From the NCBI GenBank assembly GCA_947625285.1, contig CANQNS010000002.1, positions 62,001-126,000 of the forward strand: DNA of 64,000 nucleotides, in the 5' to 3' direction. This DNA comes from an uncultured Oscillospiraceae bacterium. Its GTDB lineage: Bacteria > Bacillota > Clostridia > Oscillospirales > Oscillospiraceae. The translations under genes were made by a program, and so were the position numbers. The notes beneath the pieces are model-generated. The model had not been told where the DNA came from and made no database searches. It saw only the letters and a list, made by a program, of their open reading frames with translations. Below, in pieces: positions 1 through 9,847 of this stretch. How positions within the stretch are numbered: position 1 is the first letter of the stretch; each line of letters starts with the position of its first letter.

Positions 1-653
1 GCGCCGTGCTGGTGGGCGGCCACTCCATCCAGACGGAGGAGCCGCTGTACGGCCTTTGCGTCACCGGCTTCGTCCACCCGGAGCGGATATGGAAGAACTT
101 CGGGGCCCGGCCGGGCGACGCGCTGATCCTCACCAAGCAGATCGGCTCCGGCATCATCAACACCGCCGTGAAGGGCGATCTGGCCTCGGAGCAGGCCCAG
201 CGGGAGGCGGTCACGGTCATGGCCTCTCTCAACCGCAGGGCGAAGGAGGCCGTGGAGGGGTTGCCTATCCACGCCTGTACGGACGTGACAGGTTTCGGGC
301 TTTTGGGCCACGCCGTGGAGATGAGCGAGGCCAGCGATGTGACGCTGGTGCTGGACACCGAACGCATCCCCCTGATCGGGGAGGCGGAGGACTACGCGGC
401 GATGGGCCTGGTGCCCGCCGGCGCCTACCGAAACAGGGGTTATTACCTGGATAAAGTAGACGTGGGCGGCGTGCGCGAGTCCATGGTGGACATGCTCTTC
501 GACCCCCAGACCTCCGGCGGGTTGCTGATCAGCCTGGACGCCGACGCGGCGGAAAAGGCCATGCACCGTCTGGCCGACGCGGGGCTGGACACCGCCTTCG
601 CGGTGATCGGACACGCGGCGGAGAAGAGCGGCAAGCTCATCCGGCTGGTCTGA
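1..653 (+). CDS. selD: Selenide, water dikinase SelD, C-terminal part (5' truncated by window edge)
   Basis: SelD-like motifs (ACTDVTGFGLLGHAVEM, LFDPQTSGGLL); followed directly by selA and selB. Confidence 0.93.
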   Translation, partial: AVLVGGHSIQTEEPLYGLCVTGFVHPERIWKNFGARPGDALILTKQIGSGIINTAVKGDLASEQAQREAVTVMASLNRRAKEAVEGLPIHACTDVTGFGLLGHAVEMSEASDVTLVLDTERIPLIGEAEDYAAMGLVPAGAYRNRGYYLDKVDVGGVRESMVDMLFDPQTSGGLLISLDADAAEKAMHRLADAGLDTAFAVIGHAAEKSGKLIRLV

Positions 654-736
654 AAGGTTTTCTATGCAAAGCAAGAACGACGCTTCTCCCGCCTGCCAAC
701 AGACGGGAGAAGCGAACTGTTGCGGAGAAAACTATT

Positions 737-2134
737 ATGAATAAAAACGAACTTTACAGAGACATACCCAAAGTGGACGTACTGCTGGAGAGCGAGGCGG
801 TCGCCGGGCTCATCGGCCAGTACGGGCGCAGCCTCGTCATGGAGGCCATCCGGGAGCAAACGGAGCGGCTGCGCCGCTTCATCCGCGAGACGGAGGACGA
901 GACCGCCGCCCGGGCGGAGCTCGCCGGCCTTACCCGGAGCATCGCCGCGTATCTGAAGACGCTGCGCCAGCCCCGTGTGCGGAAGGTCATCAACGGCACG
1001 GGGACCATCCTGCACACCAATCTGGGCCGTGCGCCCATCAGCCGGGACCAGGCGCAAAAGCTGGCGGAGATCGTGACCGGCTACTCCAATCTGGAGTACG
1101 ACCTGGAGGGGGCCTGCCGGGGCGAGCGGTACGCCCATTTCGAGGGGCTGCTGTGCCGGCTCACCGGGGCGGAGGCCGCCATGGTGGTCAACAACAACGC
1201 CGCGGCGGTGCTGCTGACGCTCAGCACGCTGGCCCGGGGCGGTGAGGTGATCGTGTCCCGGGGGGAGCTGGTGGAGATCGGCGGCAAGTTCCGCATCCCG
1301 GACGTGTGCCAGCAGAGCGGGGCCGCGCTGCGGGAGGTGGGCACCACCAACAAGACCCATTTCTCCGATTATCAGCAGGCTCTCACCGACGAGACGAAGG
1401 CCATCTTGAAGGTGCACACCAGCAACTATCGGATCGTGGGCTTCACCGAGTCGGTGGACGCATCGGAGCTGGCCGGGCTCGCCCATGAGCGGGGCCTGCC
1501 CATGATCGAGGACCTGGGCAGCGGCGTGCTGGTGGACCTGGAAAAGTACGGCCTGACCCACGAACCTACGGTCCAGGAATCGATCCGGGCCGGTATCGAC
1601 GTGGTCTGCTTCAGCGGCGACAAGCTGCTGGGCGGCCCCCAGGCGGGGATCATCGTGGGCAGAAAGGAATACATCCAGCGGATGAAGCGTCATCCCCTGA
1701 CCCGGGCGCTGCGGGTGGACAAGTTCACCGTCACGGCGCTGGAGCTGGTGCTGCTGGAGTATCTGGACCCGGACCGCGTGGCCCGGAATATCCCGGCGCT
1801 GCGTATGCTCAGCGAGACGGAGCAGTCGATCCGGGAGCGGGCGGAGCGGCTCAGGGAGCTTTTGAAGCAGAGCTGCCATTCGGCGGACATCGACCTGCGG
1901 CCCTGCCAGTCCCAGGTGGGCGGGGGGAGCCTTCCTATGGAGCGGCTGCCCAGCTGCGGCGTGTCCATCTGGCCCTGGGCCATGAGCACCCAGGCCCTGG
2001 AGCGGCGGATGCTGGATATGCCGGTCCCCATCGTGCCTCGGGTGGCGGACGACCATATCCTTTTGGATATGCGTACCGTGGACAGCGAGGATCTTCCCGT
2101 TATCGCGGAGATGTTGGGCGAGGTGCTGGGATGA
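737..2134 (+). CDS. selA: L-seryl-tRNA(Sec) selenium transferase SelA
   Basis: RKVINGTGTILHTNLGRAP and FSGDKLLGGPQAGIIVG PLP-lysine region; stop overlaps selB start. Confidence 0.96.
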   Translation: MNKNELYRDIPKVDVLLESEAVAGLIGQYGRSLVMEAIREQTERLRRFIRETEDETAARAELAGLTRSIAAYLKTLRQPRVRKVINGTGTILHTNLGRAPISRDQAQKLAEIVTGYSNLEYDLEGACRGERYAHFEGLLCRLTGAEAAMVVNNNAAAVLLTLSTLARGGEVIVSRGELVEIGGKFRIPDVCQQSGAALREVGTTNKTHFSDYQQALTDETKAILKVHTSNYRIVGFTESVDASELAGLAHERGLPMIEDLGSGVLVDLEKYGLTHEPTVQESIRAGIDVVCFSGDKLLGGPQAGIIVGRKEYIQRMKRHPLTRALRVDKFTVTALELVLLEYLDPDRVARNIPALRMLSETEQSIRERAERLRELLKQSCHSADIDLRPCQSQVGGGSLPMERLPSCGVSIWPWAMSTQALERRMLDMPVPIVPRVADDHILLDMRTVDSEDLPVIAEMLGEVLG

Positions 2135-4053
2135 AGCATGTTATCATTGGAACGGCGGGACATATCGACCACGGCAAGACGCGGCTCATCCAGGCGCTCA
2201 CCGGCCGGAACACGGACCGTCTGGAGGAGGAAAAGCGGCGGGGCATCACCATCGACCTGGGCTTCACCTGGTTCGACCTGAAGGACGGGACCCGCTGCGG
2301 GATCATCGACGTGCCGGGCCATGAGAAGTTCATCAACAACATGGTCTCCGGCGTGGTGGGTATGGACCTGGTGCTCATGGTGATCGCCGCGGACGAGGGC
2401 ATCATGCCCCAGACCCGGGAGCACCTGGACATCCTCCAGCTGCTGGGCATCCAAAAGACCATCCTTGTCATCACCAAGTGCGACCTGGTGGAGCCGGAGT
2501 GGCTGGATATGATGGAGGAGGAGATACTGGAGGGACTCAAGGGCACCATCCTGGACGGCGCGCCTGTGGCACGGGTATCCTCCACCACCGGGGAGGGCAT
2601 CGACGAGCTGAAAGACACCATCTGGAAGATGGTGCGGGATGAGGTGCCCGCCAGGGACGTCAACAGCATCCCCCGGCTTCCCATCGACCGGGTGTTCACC
2701 CTGTCCGGCTTCGGCACCATCGTCACGGGCACGCTCCTGTCCGGGACCATCACCAAAAACGACGATCTGGAGCTGTACCCCGTGGGGAAGATGTGCAAGA
2801 TACGCAGCATCCAGGTCCATGAGAAGGCCCAGGACGCGGGCGAGGCCGGCCAGCGTGTAGCCATCAACCTGTCCAACGTAAAAAAGAGCGAGATCAAGCG
2901 GGGCTACTGCCTTGCCCCGCCCAACAGCATGGAAAACAGCCGCTTGCTGGACGTGCGCCTGCGGGTGCTTGCCAGCTCCGAGCGGGTCATCCGCAACCGG
3001 GAGCGGCTGCATCTGTTCATCGGCACCAGCGAGGTGCTGTGCCGGGCCGTGCTGCTGGATAAGGACGATCTGGGCCCCGGCGAGGAGGGTCTGGCCCAGC
3101 TCATATTGGAGGACGTGCTGACCGTGAAGCGGGGCGACCGCTTTGTGGTGCGGTTCTATTCCCCCTTGGAGACCATCGGCGGCGGCACCGTGCTGGGGGC
3201 GAACTCCCGGAAGAAAAAACGCTTCCAGGAGGGCGTGCTCACCGATCTGCAGCGCAAGGAGTCCGGCTCCCTGGCTGACCTGGCGGAGTTGCAGATCCGG
3301 GAGGCGTGGGACAATATGATCACCCTCTCGGAGCTTGCCAAGACCGTGGCCCACTCCAGGGAGGAGCTGCTGCCCTATCTGCGGGAGCTGACGGAGGAGG
3401 AATCCATAGAGGCCTACGAGATGACCTCGGACATCTGCTACTGGCACGCCGACGCCGCCTTCAAGGTGCGCCAGGACATCACCAACGCCCTGAAGGAATA
3501 CCACCGGCAATACCCGTATCGCTACGGCATCAACAAGGCCGCGATCCACCACACCTACCTCAAGCGGGTAAAGACCAACATCTTCGACCGGGTGCTGCGC
3601 CGTATGATCGACCAGGGCTATTTCAAGCTCCACAACGAGTTTCTGATGCTGGCCGAGTTCGACATCCCCCATGACAAGACCTATCAGGCGGTGGAGAAGC
3701 TGCTGATCTCCACCTTTGAGAAGGCGGGCTACGAGATGCTGCGGTTCAGCGAGATCGACAAGAAGGGCTATCCGGACGAAACGGTCATGGATATCCTGGC
3801 GCTGCTGATCGACGACGGCCGGTGCGTGCGGGTGGGCGACAGCCTGCAGCTGTATACGATGAAGCATTTCATGGATTCGGCAGAGGAGATGGTCAGACGC
3901 TATTTTGAAACGAACGATCTGATAACCATCAAGGACGTCAAGGAGATGTGCGGCTGCAGCCGCAAGTGCGCCAAGCCCATCGTGGAGTACATGGACTCCA
4001 TCAAGCTGACGAAGAAGGTGGGCGCGGAGACGGAACGGGTGGCGTTTCGCTGA
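2131..4053 (+). CDS. selB: Selenocysteine-specific translation elongation factor SelB
   Basis: GTPase motifs GTAGHIDHGKT, DVPGHEKF, TKCD, plus C-terminal winged-helix extension. Confidence 0.96.
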   Translation: MKHVIIGTAGHIDHGKTRLIQALTGRNTDRLEEEKRRGITIDLGFTWFDLKDGTRCGIIDVPGHEKFINNMVSGVVGMDLVLMVIAADEGIMPQTREHLDILQLLGIQKTILVITKCDLVEPEWLDMMEEEILEGLKGTILDGAPVARVSSTTGEGIDELKDTIWKMVRDEVPARDVNSIPRLPIDRVFTLSGFGTIVTGTLLSGTITKNDDLELYPVGKMCKIRSIQVHEKAQDAGEAGQRVAINLSNVKKSEIKRGYCLAPPNSMENSRLLDVRLRVLASSERVIRNRERLHLFIGTSEVLCRAVLLDKDDLGPGEEGLAQLILEDVLTVKRGDRFVVRFYSPLETIGGGTVLGANSRKKKRFQEGVLTDLQRKESGSLADLAELQIREAWDNMITLSELAKTVAHSREELLPYLRELTEEESIEAYEMTSDICYWHADAAFKVRQDITNALKEYHRQYPYRYGINKAAIHHTYLKRVKTNIFDRVLRRMIDQGYFKLHNEFLMLAEFDIPHDKTYQAVEKLLISTFEKAGYEMLRFSEIDKKGYPDETVMDILALLIDDGRCVRVGDSLQLYTMKHFMDSAEEMVRRYFETNDLITIKDVKEMCGCSRKCAKPIVEYMDSIKLTKKVGAETERVAFR

Positions 4054-4115
4054 CGCTGCGCGGGCCGGACGGCGTTTCGCCGTCATATAGTCATTATCGC
4101 CGGGGGTGATACACT

Positions 4116-5030
4116 GTGAATTTGAAACAGATCGAGGCGTTCGTGAAGATCGCCAACAACAACAGCTTTTCCAGGACGGCAAAGGAACTGTATCTGACGC
4201 AGCCTACGGTGAGCGCCTATATCACCAGTCTGGAGGCCGAGCTGGGCACCCAGCTCTTTGCCCGGACCACCAAGGCCGTGCAGCTGACGGAGGACGGCAA
4301 AAAGATATATCTCTATGCCCGGGAGATGGTGGAGCTGTCCTATGCGATAAAGAATATGTTCCGGGACACGGAGCAGGACGACGCCGAGCGGGAGATCATC
4401 ATCGCCGCCTCCACGATCCCCACCCACTATCTGCTTCCCCGGATCCTGGCGGAGTACAGCAAGCGGTACCCCCGGTCCCGGTTCCGGGTCATCGACTCCG
4501 ACAGCGCGGGGGTCATAGAGGATATCGCCAACCACAAGGCGGACGTGGGATTCGTGGGCACGGTCATCAACCGCTCCCACTGTGAGTACATACCGCTGTT
4601 CGACGACGAGCTGATCATCACCACGCCGAACACTGGGAAGTACCGCGCTCTCCGGGACCGGGGCCAGCCGCTGGATTGGCTGGCGGAGGAGAACTTCGTG
4701 CTGCGGGAGGACGGCTCCGGCACCCGGCGGGAGGCGATCAGGAGCCTGAAGGAGCTGGGCCTTGAGCCGGAGCGGCTGAAGGTGGTCGCCAGCTTTGCCA
4801 ATACGGACGCGGTGCTGATGAGCGTGAAGGAGGGCGTGGGCATCTCGGTGGTGTCCCGGCTGGCCGCCCAGGAGAAGATCGACCGGGGAGAGATATTGGA
4901 CTTCAAGCTGTCCGCCAAAGGCAGCTTCCGCAAGATATGCATGGTCCTGAGTACGGTCCATCCCATCTCCGAGCCCACCCAGAAGCTCATAGAGCTGGTG
5001 AAAAAGCTCTATGCCGGCGGAAAGAACTGA
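4116..5030 (+). CDS. LysR family transcriptional regulator (selenium-locus associated)
   Basis: N-terminal LysR HTH (MNLKQIEAFVKIANNNSFSRTAKELYLTQPTVSAYITSLEAELGTQLFAR) and substrate-binding domain; GTG start. Confidence 0.9.
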   Translation: MNLKQIEAFVKIANNNSFSRTAKELYLTQPTVSAYITSLEAELGTQLFARTTKAVQLTEDGKKIYLYAREMVELSYAIKNMFRDTEQDDAEREIIIAASTIPTHYLLPRILAEYSKRYPRSRFRVIDSDSAGVIEDIANHKADVGFVGTVINRSHCEYIPLFDDELIITTPNTGKYRALRDRGQPLDWLAEENFVLREDGSGTRREAIRSLKELGLEPERLKVVASFANTDAVLMSVKEGVGISVVSRLAAQEKIDRGEILDFKLSAKGSFRKICMVLSTVHPISEPTQKLIELVKKLYAGGKN

Positions 5031-5658
5031 CGCGCCCCGGCGGGCGCTGCTGTACGGCGACTCCAACACCTGTGGCACGGACCCCGGCCCGGGGAGAGGC
5101 GCCGGAGGCCGCTATGGCGCCGGGACCCGGTGGCCGGACGTGCTGGCCCGGAGGCTGCGGGGCCGCTGGGACATATGCACGGACGCGCTGCCGGGCCGGT
5201 GCATCCCGACGCTGGATTTCGAGTGGGCCGACTGGGTGGCGTGCGTGCGGCGCAGCGCGCCTGTGGATCTGGCGGCCGTCATGCTGGGCGCCAACGACTA
5301 TTTGAGCGGCCCGCGGCCGGACGCCGCCGCTGTCGCCGGGCGGATGGAGCGGTTCGTGGAAAGGCTCCTGTCCGGCGGAGAGGGGAGCGTGGGCCGGGCG
5401 CGGGTGCTCATCATCGCGCCGCCCTATCTGGATTTTGGGGACGACCGGTTTTACGGTCGGTACAGTACGGTGTCCGGCGTGCTGTCCGAGGCGCTGCGGG
5501 GCTGTGCCCGCCGGCTGGGCGTGGACTTTTTGGACGCCGGCGCGTGGCGGGCCCCTCTGGCCCCGGACGGCATACACCTTACGCCGGAGGGACACAGGGT
5601 GTTTGCCGAGAACATGTACCGATACTTTTTGACCGCCCTGCCCGGCGGGGACGCCTGA
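5011..5658 (+). CDS. SGNH/GDSL-type hydrolase
   Basis: GDSNT block, GANDY, C-terminal DGIHLTPEGH catalytic block. Confidence 0.85.
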   Translation: MPAERTDAPRRALLYGDSNTCGTDPGPGRGAGGRYGAGTRWPDVLARRLRGRWDICTDALPGRCIPTLDFEWADWVACVRRSAPVDLAAVMLGANDYLSGPRPDAAAVAGRMERFVERLLSGGEGSVGRARVLIIAPPYLDFGDDRFYGRYSTVSGVLSEALRGCARRLGVDFLDAGAWRAPLAPDGIHLTPEGHRVFAENMYRYFLTALPGGDA

Positions 5659-5693
5659 AGGGACGGACCAGGAGCAAAACGGCATAAAAGAGA

Positions 5694-5750
5694 CCCCGGA
5701 GGGCTTGCTTGCAAGCAAGCCCTCCGGGGTCTTTGCCGTCATTCCCACTC
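5694..5750. repeat. Left boundary direct repeat of RM island (guaA-terminator and guaA 3'-end copy)
   Basis: CCCCGGAGGGCTTGCTTGCAAGCAAGCCCTCCGGGGTCTTTGCCGTCATTCCCACTC matches 14583-14635 except for a 4-bp CTTG indel and one G/A difference. Confidence 0.85.
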
Positions 5751-5893
5751 GCCAAGGCGAAGATGATTCTAAACGTTCTTGTTTAGATTGTTTGAGTTTT
5801 CCTTATATGATTTGATACCGATCATCCAACGCTCACGGTGTTGCTGAAAGAATGTTATCAGATTTGTATCAAGGGGGGAGGCGAATACTGACT

Positions 5894-6076
5894 CTATAAT
5901 CCCATGAGATAAGATATAACAGCGGTACAGATCTCTTCTGGGGAGCGTCCAACATCAATTATAGAAATTACATTTTGTTTGACCTCGTCAGAATAATTCT
6001 GACTTCCTCTTACGAATCCTTTTAATGTCTCTTTATACAGATGCTCCTGCAGTTTCTCTTCTTCTATAGTACTCAT
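5894..6076 (-). CDS. Small hypothetical protein (60 aa), last gene of the RM operon
   Basis: ATG-start ORF 17 bp downstream of the hsdR stop, same strand. Confidence 0.5.
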   Translation of the reverse strand: MSTIEEEKLQEHLYKETLKGFVRGSQNYSDEVKQNVISIIDVGRSPEEICTAVISYLMGL

Positions 6077-6093
6077 ATGATTTCCTTCTCCGG

Positions 6094-9000
6094 CTATGCC
6101 GCAGCGTTGGCATTGATGCGGTCGATGATCCGGCGGATGCCCATCCAGACGGACAGATCTGTGAACACCTCCACGATGCTGCCCTGGTCGGTGAAAGGGG
6201 GCTCCTGCAGAACGGACAGGTCTTTCATCAGCCCGTTGTGGACGATATACTCCACGATTTGGTTGACGAAGTATATCTGCCGGCTGTCCAGACTCGTGCT
6301 TTCCAGGTATTCCGCAAAGGCTGCCTTGGCGGCGCTCATATCCATCCCCACGATTCCCCGGACGAACTCGCCCAGGGGCTTGGAGCCAAACTCCGCCTCA
6401 TAATCCTGGCGCGTGCCCACCTCGCTCCAGAGGATGTCCTCCAACTGTTTCACATCCGCTTCGGTCAGCGGCACATTGCTGCGCAGCTTGGCGATGGCGG
6501 CGTTGTCCAGATGGTGCTGCACATAGTATTCCGCCTTGAAGCGATATCCCTGCAGCTCGTCGCTGTCTAGGTCGGCATCCTTCCAGTCCATGGACAGGAT
6601 CGTATCCTTGATATCTATGTCATAGCGGAGCTTTGAGATCGGGATAAATTTTATCAGATCCCGCAGGCATTGCCGGATGTGCTCAAACTCGTTGATGCCG
6701 GCGTTGTCCAGATAATCCGTGTGCAGAAGCTTGTCGATCAGTTCCGCCTGCATCATGATCGCCGGAATGTTGGCAACGCTTGCCACGGCGGCCGCTTTAT
6801 TCAAAAGGTCGTTGCGGGCGCGGGTGTACTTCTTTCCCGCCAGCCAGGCGAGTTCTATGCTGTACATCAGATAATCGAACCGCAGCGCCTTGGGGTCATC
6901 CCGCTCCGGCTCAATCAGCGGAGCCAGTTCCTGGCCCATGAGCAGCGTGTCCTCATAGGTGAGAACCTGATATTTTTTCGGTTCGGCGTATAGCTCCACA
7001 TATTTCAAATGCTGCCGCACGGCGAAATTCTCCCGGTTTAACTCCCGGACCTTGCCCGCCATATCCTCCACCAGCGAGGCGCGAAAAGCGGTCAGCTCCT
7101 CCGTTTGATAAGCCAGATCCTGCAGCTTAAAGGCGATCTGTGCCTTCAGCTGGAAGATGGAGCCGGACAGGGCGATCATATTGGCGGTGGGCCGGTCTTT
7201 GTTCATGCGGAAGAATTCAAAGTTGCCGCAGAAGTCAAAGATATAGAATTTGCTCTTGTCCTCGCCGTTGATGAGCCCTGGGCACAGCCGGGTGCCCCGG
7301 CCGATCATCTGCCAGAACTTAGCCTTGCTCATGACCTTTTTGAAGAACACCAGATTCAGCACCTCCGGCACGTCGATGCCGGTGTCCAGCATATCCACGG
7401 AGATGGCGATCTGGGGCAGCTTGTCCGGGTCGGAGAACTCGTCGATGGCACTCTGGGAATAGCTGATGTAGTTGTCGATGACCTTGGCAAAGCCGGTCAG
7501 ATGTGGATATTCCCTGCCGAATACCTCCAGTATCTTTTCCGCGTGGGAGTGGTTTTTCGCGAAGATGATGGTCTTGCCGATCTTGTTGCCGTAGTCGATC
7601 CTGAGCCCCTCTGTCATGAGCACATGCAGCACCTGCCGGATGGTGTCCTCGTTGAATATCCACTCGTTGAGGGCGGAGGAAGCGATGCGCTCCGGAAGTT
7701 CGCCGTTCTCGTCCTCGAAGGTATCTTCATAGATCAGCTTGTCCTCCTCGGACAGCTCATCGTATGCGATGCCCTCCTGGATGAACTTCAGCGTGGTCTC
7801 TACCGAGACGAAGTCGACCAAATAACCGTCCCTGACCGCTTGGGCCAGCTCGTAGCCATAGGTGGGTTCGCCGGGGCCCAGATCAAAGACGTTATAGGTA
7901 TTTTTGTCGATCTCATCCTTTGGCGTGGCGGTGAGGCCCACCAGCGGCGCGTCAAAGTATGTAAAGATATCCTTGTATTTGTTATAGATGGAGCGATGGG
8001 CCTCGTCGCATATGACCAGGTCGAAGTGGCCGCAGGTGAACAGCTTTCCTTCCTCGTCCTTGACGGCGTCTATGCAGTTCATCATGGTCTGATAGGTGGA
8101 GAACACACCGTGGGCGGTGTAGTTATCCTTTTCCTCGCAGAGATTCGTTACAGAGAAGTCGGGCAGAAGATTGACAAAGCTGCGTTTGGCCTGGGTGACC
8201 AGGCTGTTGCGGTCGGCCAGGAACAGGACGTTTTTCACCCATCCCTGCTCCAGCAGTACTTTCACCAACGCGATCACCGTCCGGGTCTTGCCGGAGCCTG
8301 TTGCCATAACCAGCAGGGCCTTGCGGCGGTTTTTCCGCCCGAAAGCGTCGCATACCGCCTTGATGGCGCCCTCCTGATAGTAGCGTCCGGCGATGGCCCG
8401 ATCCACTACGATGTTGTTTAAGGACGAGCGCATGGCCTGGAGATTGAATAGCTTTTCCAGATCCCGCTTGGAGAAGACAGCCGCCACCTTCCGTTCGGGA
8501 TATTGGTTATCCACGATGCGTGTCTCAAAGCCGTTGGTGAGGAACACGACAGGCCGGCGGCCCTGGGCCTTCTCGATGATATCCGCGTACAACGACGCCT
8601 GTTGGCGGCCCTTGGACACGTCCACACAGGTGCGCTTGGCCTTGATGATCGCCAGGGCCCGGCTGTCGCTGCCGTAGAGCACATAGTCGGCATAGCCCAC
8701 CTCGCTCCGGTTGGGCATGCCGGGCAGCTCCACCTCGTTCAGCCAGTCCTTGCCCTCGGTCCAGCCCGCGTCGATGAGCATCTCGTCGATGTAGAGCTTG
8801 CGGGTGGCGTATTCGGACAGCTCCAGCGGCTTTGGCACATAGGTCTGCTGCTGCTCTGCTCGGCGGGCGGACAACTCCTCTTTGAGAGCTTTGTTCTCAT
8901 CCATGAGCCGGGCAAGATCGGCTTCGATCTCCGGCAACGCGGGCGGAGGCGTCAGGGGCTCCTGGTCTAGCAGGGCGCGGTCAAAGGTCCCCTCCGTGTA

Positions 9001-9384
9001 ATTCTCGCTGTAGCAATATGCCACGAAGTCCAGAAATACAAAGAGGTTTTCCAGACACAGTTCTGCCTGCTCCCGGGTGACTTTTTTCCCGCCGTGGGCG
9101 GCATTGTTGCCGATCTTGCGGACAAAGTCCATCCGCCGCCAGATGTCCGCGCCCACGATGTCCCGGAAGTCATCCGCGTTTATGAGATTGACCAACGTGC
9201 TTTGCCAGGGTGTCTGCAGGTCCTTGTCCACAGAGTACATCCACTTGACGGCAAACTCCATCGCCCTGCGGCAGTTGAGCACGCAGGCGTCCAGGTCCAT
9301 ATGCAGAAGCTTCTCCGCTGACGCCGCCACCTCCCCAAAGGAGGCAAAATCAGGGGAGGAGAGGAGGAAATCAAAATTGGTCAT
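6094..9384 (-). CDS. hsdR: Type I restriction endonuclease subunit R
   Basis: HsdR architecture: N-terminal DUF4145-like region, VMATGSGKTRTVIALV, ICDEAHRSIYNK, VGLTATP, SF2 helicase motifs. Confidence 0.95.
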   Translation of the reverse strand: MTNFDFLLSSPDFASFGEVAASAEKLLHMDLDACVLNCRRAMEFAVKWMYSVDKDLQTPWQSTLVNLINADDFRDIVGADIWRRMDFVRKIGNNAAHGGKKVTREQAELCLENLFVFLDFVAYCYSENYTEGTFDRALLDQEPLTPPPALPEIEADLARLMDENKALKEELSARRAEQQQTYVPKPLELSEYATRKLYIDEMLIDAGWTEGKDWLNEVELPGMPNRSEVGYADYVLYGSDSRALAIIKAKRTCVDVSKGRQQASLYADIIEKAQGRRPVVFLTNGFETRIVDNQYPERKVAAVFSKRDLEKLFNLQAMRSSLNNIVVDRAIAGRYYQEGAIKAVCDAFGRKNRRKALLVMATGSGKTRTVIALVKVLLEQGWVKNVLFLADRNSLVTQAKRSFVNLLPDFSVTNLCEEKDNYTAHGVFSTYQTMMNCIDAVKDEEGKLFTCGHFDLVICDEAHRSIYNKYKDIFTYFDAPLVGLTATPKDEIDKNTYNVFDLGPGEPTYGYELAQAVRDGYLVDFVSVETTLKFIQEGIAYDELSEEDKLIYEDTFEDENGELPERIASSALNEWIFNEDTIRQVLHVLMTEGLRIDYGNKIGKTIIFAKNHSHAEKILEVFGREYPHLTGFAKVIDNYISYSQSAIDEFSDPDKLPQIAISVDMLDTGIDVPEVLNLVFFKKVMSKAKFWQMIGRGTRLCPGLINGEDKSKFYIFDFCGNFEFFRMNKDRPTANMIALSGSIFQLKAQIAFKLQDLAYQTEELTAFRASLVEDMAGKVRELNRENFAVRQHLKYVELYAEPKKYQVLTYEDTLLMGQELAPLIEPERDDPKALRFDYLMYSIELAWLAGKKYTRARNDLLNKAAAVASVANIPAIMMQAELIDKLLHTDYLDNAGINEFEHIRQCLRDLIKFIPISKLRYDIDIKDTILSMDWKDADLDSDELQGYRFKAEYYVQHHLDNAAIAKLRSNVPLTEADVKQLEDILWSEVGTRQDYEAEFGSKPLGEFVRGIVGMDMSAAKAAFAEYLESTSLDSRQIYFVNQIVEYIVHNGLMKDLSVLQEPPFTDQGSIVEVFTDLSVWMGIRRIIDRINANAAA

Positions 9385-9410
9385 AGGAGGGTACCTCTCA
9401 AGTGGTATGT

Positions 9411-9785
9411 CTACGCACGCCAGCCCTGTTCTTTTGCAATTTGCTTGACATGGGCGACAAATGCGTCGTTAGGCCTCTTTTCCCGAACAGTTTTGTCGTC
9501 GGTGGAAGCCCACCGGTATATCTGCTCAATGCTGCCATAGCCACGGGAGAATATTCTGGAAAACTTGATGCAGTTGCTCTTTGTCGGGGCGTTTGAGAGG
9601 ATAGTGCGAAGCTCTTCATCTGTCCAGGACTTACCGTAGTTTTCCGGATCCCGCTGTGTATCGTTTTTGATTTGGTATTCGATGAAATACTTCTCGATGA
9701 GACTCATTCTTTCCTCGTACGTGAGGCGGTCTACCGGTGCGGAGAACAATTCAAACAAGCGCGCCTTAAAATCAGATTTTTTCAT
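9411..9785 (-). CDS. Hypothetical protein (124 aa) between hsdR and the AlbA_2 gene
   Basis: Complete ORF with upstream RBS (aaaggaggtatc), same strand as the hsd genes. Confidence 0.6.
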   Translation of the reverse strand: MKKSDFKARLFELFSAPVDRLTYEERMSLIEKYFIEYQIKNDTQRDPENYGKSWTDEELRTILSNAPTKSNCIKFSRIFSRGYGSIEQIYRWASTDDKTVREKRPNDAFVAHVKQIAKEQGWRA

Positions 9786-9847
9786 AGATGATACCTCCTT
9801 TAAAATTGTAATATCTTATCTTTTTCTTAAATTGTGAGATTCGGGCT

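Noticed and set aside
662-4182. Long minus-strand ORFs opposite selA/selB
   Set aside because: Shadow ORFs; no family-like sequence, while the plus-strand genes are clear.
5755-5893. Possible tyrosine-integrase C-terminal remnant (..YRSSNAHGVAERMLSDLYQGGRRILTL) beside the left island repeat
   Set aside because: Very short, contains an upstream in-frame stop and no catalytic R/H/Y motifs; cannot be distinguished from random AT-rich sequence.
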